DNA of 64,000 nt from Clostridium aciditolerans (GTDB lineage Bacteria; Bacillota; Clostridia; Clostridiales; Clostridiaceae). The position numbers and the translations under genes were made by a program. Location of the stretch: positions 62,001 through 126,000 of the forward strand of contig NZ_JAEEGB010000008.1 of NCBI RefSeq assembly GCF_016316925.1, written 5' to 3'. Shown here piece by piece: positions 55,662 through 63,506 of this stretch; position 1 is the first letter of the stretch, and every line of letters starts with the position of its first letter. The notes beneath the pieces are model-generated. The model did not search any database. It saw only the letters and a list, made by a program, of their open reading frames with translations, and had not been told where the DNA came from.

Positions 55662-56273
55662 CTATTTTATAATTACTTTTCTTCCATTAACCTTTATTCT
55701 TCCATCGCATATAAGTTTTATAGCTTCTGGAAGAGCTTTATGTTCCTGTTCTAATATCCTTTTCTGTAAAAGCTCAGCAGTATCTTCTCCATATACTGGT
55801 ACAGTTTTTTGCAATATAATCGGACCAGTATCTGTTCCATTATCTACAAAATGTACAGTACATCCTGAAACCTTAACTCCATGCTCTACAGCACTCTCAT
55901 GTACTTTGATACCATACATACCATCACCACAAAATGCAGGTATTAAAGATGGATGAATATTAATTATTTTATTTTCAAATTTTGAAATTAAGTCGCCTTT
56001 AAGTATAGATAACCATCCTGCACAAACTATAAGATCTACTTTATCACAAAGAAGCTTAAGTATTTCATCAGAAACTCTGCCTTTGTGTATTTTTCTATCA
56101 ATAACATAAGCTTTTATATCATTTGTCACAGCTCTTTCAAGTGCGTATACTTCTTTCCTATCACTTATAACAGATTCAATACTACAGTTTGATAAATACC
56201 CGCTTTTAATAGCATCTATAATCGATTGAAGGTTTGTTCCTCCACCAGATACAAGGACAGCTATTTTAAACAT
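55662..56273 (-). CDS. purN: Phosphoribosylglycinamide formyltransferase PurN
   Basis: 203 residues with VLVSGGGTNLQSI, the catalytic region NIHPSLIPAF and HFVDNGTDTGPIILQ. It transfers a formyl group from 10-formyl-tetrahydrofolate to GAR. Its start overlaps the end of purM by 13 bases, so the two are translationally coupled. Confidence 0.96.
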   Translation of the reverse strand: MFKIAVLVSGGGTNLQSIIDAIKSGYLSNCSIESVISDRKEVYALERAVTNDIKAYVIDRKIHKGRVSDEILKLLCDKVDLIVCAGWLSILKGDLISKFENKIINIHPSLIPAFCGDGMYGIKVHESAVEHGVKVSGCTVHFVDNGTDTGPIILQKTVPVYGEDTAELLQKRILEQEHKALPEAIKLICDGRIKVNGRKVIIK

Positions 56274-57256
56274 ACTTCTTTTTCCCCTTTTTTAACATAT
56301 CCTATTTTGTATGCCTTCTCACCCATTCTGCCAAGTTCTTCAATAACATTATTTGAATCTTCTTCTTTAACACATAAAACAAATCCTATCCCCATATTGT
56401 ATGTGTTAAACATATGATTTTCATCCACACCCTTGCTAATAATATACTTAAATATTTCTGGAACTTCAAAACTATCTCTATTTATAACTGCAGTAAAATC
56501 ATCTTTAAACATCCTTGGTATATTTTCAAAGAATCCACCACCAGTAATGTGTGCCATTCCTCTTATTTCAAACTTTTCTATAAGCTTAAGTACTGGTTTT
56601 ACATAGATTTTTGTCGGAGTTAATAGCTCCTCTCCTATCTTCTTTCCACCAAAATCCTCTTCCAGATTTGTAATAAGTTTTCTAATAAGTGAGTACCCAT
56701 TGCTATGAGGCCCACTAGAAGCTATTCCTATAAGTACATCATTTTCTTGAATTTTGCTGCCATCGATAATGCTGTCTTTTTCTACGATTCCAACTGAAAA
56801 TCCAGCTATATCATATTCTCCTTCTGGATAAAAACCAGGCATTTCTGCGGTTTCGCCTCCAATTAAAGCACATTCAGCTTGAACACATCCATCAGAAACT
56901 CCTTTAACTAAGTCTGCAGCAACCTTTGCATCAAGTTTTCCACAAGCTATATAATCAAGAAAGAATATTGGCTTAGCACCATGACACAAAATATCATTTA
57001 CACACATGGCCACACAATCTATACCAACTGTATCATATTTTTTTGTTTTAAAAGCTATTTCAAGCTTTGTTCCAACTCCATCTGTTCCTGAAACAAGTAC
57101 AGGATTTTTATATTGACCAAGCTCAAACATGCCTGCAAAACTTCCTAAATTATTTAAAACCCCAGGAATAAATGTTCTTTCTGCATGTCTTTTTATAAGC
57201 TTTACTGATTCATAACCCTCTTCTATATTAACTCCTGAATCCTTATAGGTTATCAT
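56261..57256 (-). CDS. purM: Phosphoribosylformylglycinamidine cyclo-ligase PurM (AIRS)
   Basis: 331 residues with the PurM-type motifs GTDGVGTKLEIAF, CVAMCVNDILCHGA, GGETAEMPGFY and AHITGGGFFENIPRM. It closes the imidazole ring to AIR. AGGGGTG precedes the ATG, and it lies 18 bases after purF. Confidence 0.96.
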   Translation of the reverse strand: MITYKDSGVNIEEGYESVKLIKRHAERTFIPGVLNNLGSFAGMFELGQYKNPVLVSGTDGVGTKLEIAFKTKKYDTVGIDCVAMCVNDILCHGAKPIFFLDYIACGKLDAKVAADLVKGVSDGCVQAECALIGGETAEMPGFYPEGEYDIAGFSVGIVEKDSIIDGSKIQENDVLIGIASSGPHSNGYSLIRKLITNLEEDFGGKKIGEELLTPTKIYVKPVLKLIEKFEIRGMAHITGGGFFENIPRMFKDDFTAVINRDSFEVPEIFKYIISKGVDENHMFNTYNMGIGFVLCVKEEDSNNVIEELGRMGEKAYKIGYVKKGEKEVCLK

Positions 57257-57274
57257 AGTTTCACCCCTATTCTA

Positions 57275-58714
57275 TTATTCTAAACGTTCTTTTGCCGCTT
57301 CCATCGGTGCTGATACAGGATATACACCACTAAAACATCCTAAGCAAAATCCTTTGTTTTCTTCTAAAGACTGTATTAACCCTTCCATGCTTATATATCC
57401 TAAACTTTCTGCTCCAATTTCCTGTCTTATTTCTTCTACAGTGGAATTTGCTCCTATAAGTTCACTTCTGTAAGGAGTGTCTATTCCAAAATAGCATGGA
57501 TATTTTACTATAGGAGAAGAAACTCTAAAATGAACCTCTTTTGCTCCAGCTTTTCTTAAGGTTTCCACTAGTCTTCTACTAGTAGTTCCCCTAACTATAG
57601 AATCATCTACAATTACTACTCTCTTACCTTTAACATTTACTTTTAGAGGATTAAGCTTTACAGAAACAGCTCTTTCTCTCATTTCTTGCGAAGGGGTTAT
57701 AAAAGTTCTTCCAACGTACTTGTTCTTTATAAAACCAATTCCATATGGAATACCAGATGCCGCTGCATAACCTACTGCAGCTGCGATACCTGAATCCGGA
57801 ACACCTATAACTATATCTGCTTCTGCTGGACTTTCTTCAAATAACTTCTTCCCAGTTCTTACTCTTGATTCATACACGTTTATACCGTCTATTGTGCTAT
57901 CTGGTCTTGCAAAATATATATATTCAAAAGCACAGGTTTCACATTTTGTTCTTTCTGCAAAATTTATAGATCTAATTCCTTCTTCGTCTATTATAACAAT
58001 TTCTCCCGGCTCTACATCTCTTACAAAGTCTGCACCAACAGAATCTAATGCACAGCTTTCTGAAGATAATATATAACTATCGTTTATTTTTCCTATGCAT
58101 AATGGTCTTATTCCATTTGGATCACGGACACCAATAAGTTTATCTTGAGTTAAAATCACTATAGCATAAGAACCCTTTATTGCCTGAATAGCATCAACTG
58201 TTGCTTTTTCTATTCCTTTTTTACCGCCTCTTGCTATAAGATTTAAAATTACTTCGGTGTCTATAGCCGTTTGAAAGACACATCCACAGTCCTCTAAAAG
58301 CTCTCTTATAATATCTGCATTTACAAGATTTCCATTATGAGCAATAGCAATGGATCCTAATTTATACTTTCCAATTATAGGCTGTGCATTATTAACATGA
58401 CTAGCTCCTGTAGTTGAATATCTTACATGTCCTATAGCTGATATTCCCTTTAGTTCTTCTAGTACTTTCTGGTTAAAAATATCAGATACTAATCCCATAT
58501 CCTTGTGTCCATTTAATTCTTTTCCATCGGATACTACAATACCTGCACTCTCCTGCCCTCTATGTTGTAGAGCATATAATCCATAGTAGGTAATAGATGC
58601 TACATCTAGATTTTCCTTAGAAAAAATACCAAACACTCCACATTCATCTTTAAACTTGTCCTCTTCAAAATCTAAGGATAAAGGAGCATTAAAATTTTCT
58701 GTTAGGTTGCTCAT
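57275..58714 (-). CDS. purF: Amidophosphoribosyltransferase PurF
   Basis: 479 residues of the B. subtilis type. A 24-residue propeptide precedes the catalytic Cys25 (DECGVFGIF). The glutaminase domain is followed by the PRPP-binding loop VVIVDDSIVRGTTSRR. Cys residues for a 4Fe-4S cluster are visible in KCETCAFE, YPCYFGID and CLGCFSG, a feature linked to oxygen sensitivity. It makes phosphoribosylamine, the committed step of the pathway. Confidence 0.97.
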   Translation of the reverse strand: MSNLTENFNAPLSLDFEEDKFKDECGVFGIFSKENLDVASITYYGLYALQHRGQESAGIVVSDGKELNGHKDMGLVSDIFNQKVLEELKGISAIGHVRYSTTGASHVNNAQPIIGKYKLGSIAIAHNGNLVNADIIRELLEDCGCVFQTAIDTEVILNLIARGGKKGIEKATVDAIQAIKGSYAIVILTQDKLIGVRDPNGIRPLCIGKINDSYILSSESCALDSVGADFVRDVEPGEIVIIDEEGIRSINFAERTKCETCAFEYIYFARPDSTIDGINVYESRVRTGKKLFEESPAEADIVIGVPDSGIAAAVGYAAASGIPYGIGFIKNKYVGRTFITPSQEMRERAVSVKLNPLKVNVKGKRVVIVDDSIVRGTTSRRLVETLRKAGAKEVHFRVSSPIVKYPCYFGIDTPYRSELIGANSTVEEIRQEIGAESLGYISMEGLIQSLEENKGFCLGCFSGVYPVSAPMEAAKERLE

Positions 58715-58762
58715 ATAACCTTTCCCCTTCTCTTTCTAAATTATTATTTAATATGCCACTTA

Positions 58763-59470
58763 TTAATTTCCACTTATTCTATTAAGTATTTCTATATATG
58801 CCTCTTTGACATTTCCTAAATCTCTTCTAAATCTATCTTTATCAAGCTTTTCATTAGTATTTACATCCCAGAATCTACATGTATCTGGTGAAATCTCATC
58901 TGCTAAAAGAATTTCTCCATTATATCTTCCAACTTCAATTTTAAAGTCTATTAATTTTATTCCTTGCTTTAAGAAGAACTCCTTTAAGGTATCATTAACC
59001 TTTTCTGCTATTTTATATATAAGCTCTAATTCCTCAAAAGTTGCGAGCCCTATTCCAACAGCATGATAGTCATTTATTAAAGGATCTCCTAAATCATCGT
59101 TTTTATAGCTTAATTCAAAAACCGTAGTTTTAAGTTCTGTACCTTCTGCTATGCCATATCTTTTAGCCATGCTTCCAGCTGCCACATTTCTAACTATAAC
59201 TTCTAAAGGAATGATTTCAACTTTCTTACAAAGTTGCTCTCTCTCATTTAATTTTCTTTCAAAGTGGCTTTTTACACCATTTTTCTCTAATAACTCAAAT
59301 AACATTGAAGTTATTGCATTATTTAATGTTCCTTTATCTTCTATTTGCCCCTTCTTTTCTCCGTTAAAAGCAGTAGCATCATCCTTATAGTAAACTATTA
59401 CTTTATTTGCATCATCTGTAGCATAAATTTTCTTTGCTTTTCCTTCGTATAACATTTCTCTTTTTTCCAT
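58763..59470 (-). CDS. purC: SAICAR synthase PurC
   Basis: 235 residues with [38 protein letters not shown] and [13 protein letters not shown]. It couples CAIR with aspartate. The start at 59470 lies immediately after the purE stop codon, with AAGGGG inside the end of purE. An upstream in-frame ATG would overlap purE and is not favoured. Confidence 0.96.
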   Translation of the reverse strand: MEKREMLYEGKAKKIYATDDANKVIVYYKDDATAFNGEKKGQIEDKGTLNNAITSMLFELLEKNGVKSHFERKLNEREQLCKKVEIIPLEVIVRNVAAGSMAKRYGIAEGTELKTTVFELSYKNDDLGDPLINDYHAVGIGLATFEELELIYKIAEKVNDTLKEFFLKQGIKLIDFKIEVGRYNGEILLADEISPDTCRFWDVNTNEKLDKDRFRRDLGNVKEAYIEILNRISGN

Positions 59471-59471
59471 T

Positions 59472-59951
59472 TTAAAATTCAACCCCTTCTTCATTTTCTT
59501 TAATAAATTTTTCTTTCATGTTCTTTCTATATTCTTTTAATTTATTTTTAATTTCTGGATATTTTAATGATAAGATTTGAACCGCAAGCATACCAGCATT
59601 ATAACTATTGTTTATGCCTACAGTAGCTACCGGAATAGATTTCGGCATTTGAACTATTGATAAGAGAGAATCCATGCCATTAACTGCAGCATTAATTGGA
59701 ACCCCTATAACAGGAAGAACAGTGTGGGAAGCTATAACTCCTGGAAGGTGAGCTGCAAGTCCTGCCCCAGCTATTATACATTCGCATCCACCCTCTTCAA
59801 CTTTTTCTATTGTTTCCATAAGCTTTTCAGGTACTCTGTGCGCTGATAGTATGTAAGCCTTATATTCTATATTAAACTCCTTTAAAACACTCGCTGCACC
59901 CTTCATTTTTTCAGTATCAGATTTACTACCAAAAATAATAGCAACTTTCAT
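59472..59951 (-). CDS. purE: AIR carboxylase / N5-CAIR mutase PurE
   Basis: 159 residues with [44 protein letters not shown] and the [20 protein letters not shown] loop. It is the first gene of the purine operon. No purK follows, so CAIR is made either directly from AIR and bicarbonate or with a PurK encoded elsewhere. AAGGAGG lies seven bases before the ATG. Confidence 0.95.
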   Translation of the reverse strand: MKVAIIFGSKSDTEKMKGAASVLKEFNIEYKAYILSAHRVPEKLMETIEKVEEGGCECIIAGAGLAAHLPGVIASHTVLPVIGVPINAAVNGMDSLLSIVQMPKSIPVATVGINNSYNAGMLAVQILSLKYPEIKNKLKEYRKNMKEKFIKENEEGVEF

Positions 59952-59977
59952 GGAAAATCCTCCTTGTAATTTAAATA

Positions 59978-60026
59978 AAATAAAAGTTTCGCTAGAATTC
60001 CTCGGGGAATCCAGTAGCGAAACTTT
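59978..60026 (-). terminator. Purine riboswitch terminator
   Basis: AAAGTTTCGCTA and TAGCGAAACTTT enclose GGATTCC-CCGAGG-GAATTC. On the minus strand TTTTATTTTATTT follows. It lies between the aptamer and purE and is the OFF structure of the riboswitch. A second hairpin, TATTAATCC-GGATTAATA (60039-60066), lies just ahead of it. Confidence 0.92.
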
Positions 60027-60086
60027 ACGCTTGCTAAATATTAATCCAAATCACTAGGATTAATAAATATCACTGCAATACTAGAT

Positions 60087-60161
60087 TCACCCATAGAGAC
60101 AGGAAATTTAAGGTTTCCTCGTAGAGACTCCTGAACCATATTATCAGGATTATACGGATGA
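60087..60161 (-). promoter_or_regulatory. Purine riboswitch aptamer (guanine-type) upstream of purE
   Basis: On the minus strand P1 is TCATCCGT with ATGGGTGA, P2 is CCTGA with TCAGG (loop with TATGG) and P3 is AGGAAA with TTTCCT (loop CCTTAAA). GG of one loop can pair with CC of the other. The junction has TATAAT, GTCTCTAC and, before P1, CTAT with C at the ligand-selecting position, as in guanine aptamers. The last junction reads GTCTCT where the B. subtilis xpt aptamer has GACT, about two bases longer. Confidence 0.88.
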
Positions 60162-60183
60162 CTTTTTATTATCTTGTATATTC

Positions 60184-60212
60184 ATGTTAACATAGCATTT
60201 TTAAAAAATCAA
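60184..60212 (-). promoter_or_regulatory. Sigma-A promoter of the purine operon
   Basis: On the minus strand TTGATT (60207-60212) and TAACAT (60184-60189) are 17 bases apart. The implied start near 60177 lies about 15 bases before the aptamer. Confidence 0.72.
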
Positions 60213-60361
60213 TATATTTATATTTATTTTTAATTAAACATTCGTCATTAACGAAGACTTATTGCAATTTTAACGTTTTATTATTCGTATCATTACGAAC
60301 TTTATACAACAATGAACTTTCACTAACAAATTTTCACAATATACAGACCCTCATTCATAAA

Positions 60362-60517
60362 GTAAAAATTTTGCGACGCAATATTTTCAGAGGACAGAGG
60401 ACAATTGACAGAGGACAGTGACTGTTGCTTTTCTTCCGTTACACTACGGAAAACCTTTAAGTTATATTTCAGCAATAGGCGGCTTTGTCGTAAGCCGTTA
60501 GGCCGTGTCAATTGTCA
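60362..60517. repeat. Family 1 heptad repeat end flanking the four-helix gene (copy D)
   Basis: The outer palindrome AAAATTTTGCGACGCAATAT is followed by AGAGGACAGAGGACAATTG, then ACAGAGGACAGTG. An inner CTTTTCTTCCGTTACACTACG arm follows, and read inverted it matches the right arms of the other copies. A GGCGGCTTTGTCGTAAGCCG hairpin and GTCAATTGTCAATCCTCT close it. So this is an inverted right end, and its border contains the stop codon of the neighbouring gene. Confidence 0.7.
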
Positions 60518-60883
60518 ATCCTCTATGATTTTTAAATTTTTCTTTGTGGTTTTAACAATAGAATTTAAGATTTTATTTAGTTCTTTACATTTAACAATCA
60601 ATTTCTCTGATGCGTTAGCATCAATATATTTATTAGCAATTAAAAGTTCTAACCAATACTCTGTTTCAGATGCTTCTTTAAGAGCTATATTCATCTTATT
60701 TAAAAAATCTCTTCTACTTTGAGCTTCTAGCCCTTCTTTTACGTTTGCTCCTATACTTGTTCCTGATCTAAGAATTTGTTTTGAAATAATGTATTCCTTC
60801 GTTTCTTCAACTAAATATTTATATAAGTTAACAATTTCTTTTGCAAAAACAAAGGCTTTTTTATAAATTAAGTTTTCTTTCAA
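60515..60883 (-). CDS. Four-helix-bundle protein (23S rRNA intervening-sequence protein family)
   Basis: 122 residues matching the S23/IVS protein family: KAFVFAKEIVNLYKYL, the signature ILRSGTSIGANVKEGLEAQS, then FLNKMNIALKEASETEYWLE and LIANKYIDA. Members form four-helix bundles, resemble the Avd accessory protein of diversity-generating retroelements, and are found in 23S rRNA intervening sequences and at scattered sites; their biochemical role is unclear. The start is a TTG seven bases after AGGAGG. The last codons and stop (GAGGATTGA) lie in the heptad border of copy D, and copy E lies on the other side, so the gene looks like cargo of the repeat. Confidence 0.85.
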   Translation of the reverse strand: MKENLIYKKAFVFAKEIVNLYKYLVEETKEYIISKQILRSGTSIGANVKEGLEAQSRRDFLNKMNIALKEASETEYWLELLIANKYIDANASEKLIVKCKELNKILNSIVKTTKKNLKIIED

Positions 60884-60964
60884 TCTTTAACCTCCTAAAT
60901 TTATCAATCCATCTAAAATATTAGACTTATTCATATAAATTTATTCAGTTTTTAAAAATGTGAA

Positions 60965-61095
60965 ATCTAGATTTATAAATTAAAGATTTTTCGTAGTGTA
61001 ACGTAGAAAAATCCTCCTTCACTGTCCTCTGTCAATTGTCCTCTGTCCTCTAATAAAAATTTTGCGTTGCATAATTTTTATTCTGCGAATTGAAG
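60965..61095. repeat. Family 1 heptad repeat, right half, flanking the four-helix gene (copy E)
   Basis: TATAAATTAAAGATTTTTCG and GTGTAACGTAGAAAAATCCT are followed by CACTGTCCTCTGTCAATTG, TCCTCTGTCCTCTA and the outer AATTTTGCGTTGCATAATT. It equals the right halves of copies A, B and F and faces copy D across the four-helix gene. Confidence 0.75.
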
Positions 61096-61175
61096 ATTAA
61101 AGTATAATTGTTTTAGCTGAATTTAAGAATATGTTATAATAATTAATAATTAATTAATGGGAAGGTAATCATAAA

Positions 61176-61490
61176 ATGTTTGAAATCTTAGTTATCATAT
61201 TATTATTTGGTATAACTATTTTTATGTCAAAAAATAATTTTAAATCAAGATCAGATGAATTGAAGGCAAACCTTAAGGAATTTAATTTAGAAATAAAAAA
61301 TAAATTTTATTCTATGCCAGAGGATAAACAAAAGGAATTTTTATCTTTGTTAAATCCTGAGTGGAAAGTTAATTTCGAAAGCATACTCAGCAATAACTTC
61401 AATTACGCTGCAAACGCTTGGGCATTACAACAACAAATAGCTAAACAGCAAGAATTATTTATAGAGCTTGATAAGTATGCAAACAAGTAA
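61176..61490 (+). CDS. Small membrane-anchored hypothetical protein
   Basis: 104 residues: an N-terminal membrane segment (MFEILVIILLFGITIFM) and a helical, charged remainder ending in AWALQQQIAKQQELFIELDK. The start follows a GGAAGG-type site. It lies 15 bases before the SGNH hydrolase gene and is probably co-transcribed with it. I do not recognise a family. Confidence 0.62.
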   Translation: MFEILVIILLFGITIFMSKNNFKSRSDELKANLKEFNLEIKNKFYSMPEDKQKEFLSLLNPEWKVNFESILSNNFNYAANAWALQQQIAKQQELFIELDKYANK

Positions 61491-61505
61491 TAGGAGGAAT
61501 GGTTT

Positions 61506-62084
61506 ATGAAGCTTGTATGTATAGGTGACAGTCTAACTTACGGATATGCAATTTTTAGAAAGGATTGTTGGGTAGAGCTCATCAGAAATAAACTAAATAT
61601 TGATGTCATAAACAGAGGAGTAAATGGAGATACTACCGCAGGTATGCTTTCAAGATCCTATCAAGATATTATACAAAGCACACCTACCCATGTCATTATA
61701 ATGGGAGGGTCCAATGACTTTATTGCTAACCGCGCTCTGCACTTGGTTCAAGAGAACATAGAGCAACTAGTTAATGAAGCCATCGAGAATAACATTGTTC
61801 CAATACTAGGAATCGAGCCTCCTATAGATAAAGTATTAGCACAAAGAAAATGGACTGATGCCGTAGACTATGACCAAATAAATTCTACATTAAGTAACTA
61901 TAGAAATTGGATTATTGAATTTGCAAAAGAAAATGGTATAAATTATATAGATTTTCACGGCTGCTTCTTAGAAATGCTTAAAGACAAAGATCCGAGAGAA
62001 ATGTATGTCGATGGATTACACCCAACACCATACGGACACACAATTATGGCAAACTGCGTTATTGAACTTTTAAAAAACATATAG
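61506..62084 (+). CDS. SGNH/GDSL-family hydrolase
   Basis: 192 residues with block I GDSLTYGY (nucleophile Ser), the block II Gly in NRGVNGDT, block III GGSND and block V DGLHPTPYGH (Asp-x-x-His). There is no signal peptide. It resembles small esterases and lysophospholipase-like enzymes such as TesA relatives; the substrate is unknown. AGGAGG precedes the ATG. Confidence 0.88.
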   Translation: MKLVCIGDSLTYGYAIFRKDCWVELIRNKLNIDVINRGVNGDTTAGMLSRSYQDIIQSTPTHVIIMGGSNDFIANRALHLVQENIEQLVNEAIENNIVPILGIEPPIDKVLAQRKWTDAVDYDQINSTLSNYRNWIIEFAKENGINYIDFHGCFLEMLKDKDPREMYVDGLHPTPYGHTIMANCVIELLKNI

Positions 62085-62126
62085 ATTTCACAATTTAAAA
62101 ATTGACTCAAAAGCTTGAAACTCGTA

Positions 62127-62375
62127 ATATAAAAAAATTGCGAAGCATTTTTTTAGAGGACAATTGACAGAGGACAGTGAAGGTGAGTTTTCTTCCTTAC
62201 ATCAGAAAACTAATTTATTTTTTTAGGCTTGTTTTGCTAATGCAAAACACCGCTAATTTATATAAATTAAAGATTTTTCGTAGTGTAGCGGAGAAAAATC
62301 CTCCTTCACTGTCCTCTGTCAATTGTCCTCTGTCCTCTGATAAAAATAATACGTCGCAAAATTTTTATGTTCCGA
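62127..62375. repeat. Family 1 heptad repeat element, full copy (copy F)
   Basis: The left end is GAGGACAATTGACAGAGGAC followed by AGTGAAGG. The inner hairpins are GTTTTCTTCC-CAGAAAAC, GTTTTGC-GCAAAAC and GATTTTTCG-GAGAAAAATC. The right end is CACTGTCCTCTGTCAATTG and TCCTCTGTCCTCTG. It lacks the nested insert of copy B and serves as the reference for the intact form. Confidence 0.78.
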
Positions 62376-62391
62376 ATTGCTGTTACAACAC

Positions 62392-62637
62392 TTATAGCAC
62401 CTTTCTTAACTGTTCTGCATTATATTCTTTAAGTAATTTATTGTTGGCTTCATCTCTAATAATAAGATCTACTTTACCTTCCTTAATTTTAAGTACTTTT
62501 CCTTTAGTTTTTGTTCCTATAACATTTACTGGAGTTTTTAACATAAGCTCTTTTACGTCACTAGAATCACAGTATTCACACTTACCTTCATTTGTTATAA
62601 CCCTTTTACATTCTGAACAATAATAGAGTCTTTCCAT
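62392..62637 (-). CDS. Zinc-ribbon hypothetical protein
   Basis: 81 residues. The N-terminal zinc ribbon YYCSECKRVITNEGKCEYC has two CxxC pairs, followed by a basic beta-rich region (VNVIGTKTKGKVLKIKEGKV). The start at 62637 is seven bases after GGAGG; an in-frame extension to 62676 would contain that site. The function is unknown. Repeat copy F lies directly past its end. Confidence 0.7.
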   Translation of the reverse strand: MERLYYCSECKRVITNEGKCEYCDSSDVKELMLKTPVNVIGTKTKGKVLKIKEGKVDLIIRDEANNKLLKEYNAEQLRKVL

Positions 62638-62786
62638 ATAATTACCTCCTAGCATGTCATTTAAATTAATAACCATTGAAGCTAATCAGCAGAGCTGAAA
62701 CTAAGAATTCTGTTCATAACATCTGCTTATTGCTTTTATCGGTACTTAATATATTCTATATTTTACTCAAATTTCCTTTCAGAAAA

Positions 62787-63380
62787 TTAAAATAATTTAA
62801 AACATATTAACTGGAGATAAAACTTTATTATAGCTGGAACCTCTCTTAAATAGCCTGTGATTTCATGAGTCTTGTATTCTGTAACAAAAACCCCAGAATA
62901 AGAAGCCTTAATATCGCAGTATTTTGCTATTAAAGAAGCTCTTTTTAAATGATATTTATTTGATACCACAACAGCTGTTTTTAGATCTCTTTCTTTCATT
63001 ATTTTCTTTGAATTTTGTAGATTTTCCATAGTTGTCATAGACTTATCTTCTTCTATGACATTAACCTTATTTACTCCTTTAGATATTAAGTATCTTTTCA
63101 TAGCCTCAGCTTCAGATATATCTTCCCCGCTACCACGGCCCCCTGAAACAATAATGTAATTTCCATATCCTTCGCTGTATAACTTAGCAGCACGATCTAG
63201 CCTCCATGCTAAAAAAGGACTTGGTACCGTTCCATATACCTTGCAGCCTAAAACTATTATACAATCTGATTTTTGTGGCTTAGCAGTTTGACCAAAATAA
63301 ATTATCGCAGACAATGAAATTAAAATAAACACAACTCCACATATTAATAAAATTTGTAAAAATTTAAATATCTTATTCAT
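62787..63380 (-). CDS. YdcF/SanA-like (DUF218) membrane protein
   Basis: 197 residues with one N-terminal membrane segment (FLQILLICGVVFILISLSAI) and a DUF218 domain: CIIVLGCKVYGTVPSPFLAW, IIVSGGRGSGE, EAEAMKRYL and VVVSNKYHLKRASLIAK. Family members are linked to envelope integrity; their biochemistry is poorly known. The start at 63380 follows AAGGGTG by eight bases; an upstream frame has no site. Confidence 0.82.
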   Translation of the reverse strand: MNKIFKFLQILLICGVVFILISLSAIIYFGQTAKPQKSDCIIVLGCKVYGTVPSPFLAWRLDRAAKLYSEGYGNYIIVSGGRGSGEDISEAEAMKRYLISKGVNKVNVIEEDKSMTTMENLQNSKKIMKERDLKTAVVVSNKYHLKRASLIAKYCDIKASYSGVFVTEYKTHEITGYLREVPAIIKFYLQLICFKLF

Positions 63381-63460
63381 ATTGAAATCACCCTTACCCC
63401 TAATTAAGCAGTCTATATAAACCATTCTATGACTTATATACAAAAGTTGTCAATGTTGAA

Positions 63461-63503
63461 ATAAAAAACTACCTGCGGCATATTTCCGCAGGTAGTTTTT
63501 TTA
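63461..63503. terminator. Terminator of the NCS2 permease gene
   Basis: AAAAAACTACCTGCGG and CCGCAGGTAGTTTTTT form a perfect stem with T tracts on both strands. It lies a few bases past the permease stop codon on the minus strand. Confidence 0.9.
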
Positions 63504-63506
63504 TAA

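Noticed and set aside
60323-60511. A reading frame of about 60 codons through repeat copy D on the minus strand
   Set aside because: Its middle is simply the heptad repeat read as SLSSVNCPLSS, which appears wherever family 1 is read in this frame. There is no ribosome binding site.
62177-62623. A plus-strand reading frame across repeat copy F and the zinc-ribbon gene
   Set aside because: It begins inside the repeat and then runs antisense to a better supported gene with its own ribosome binding site.
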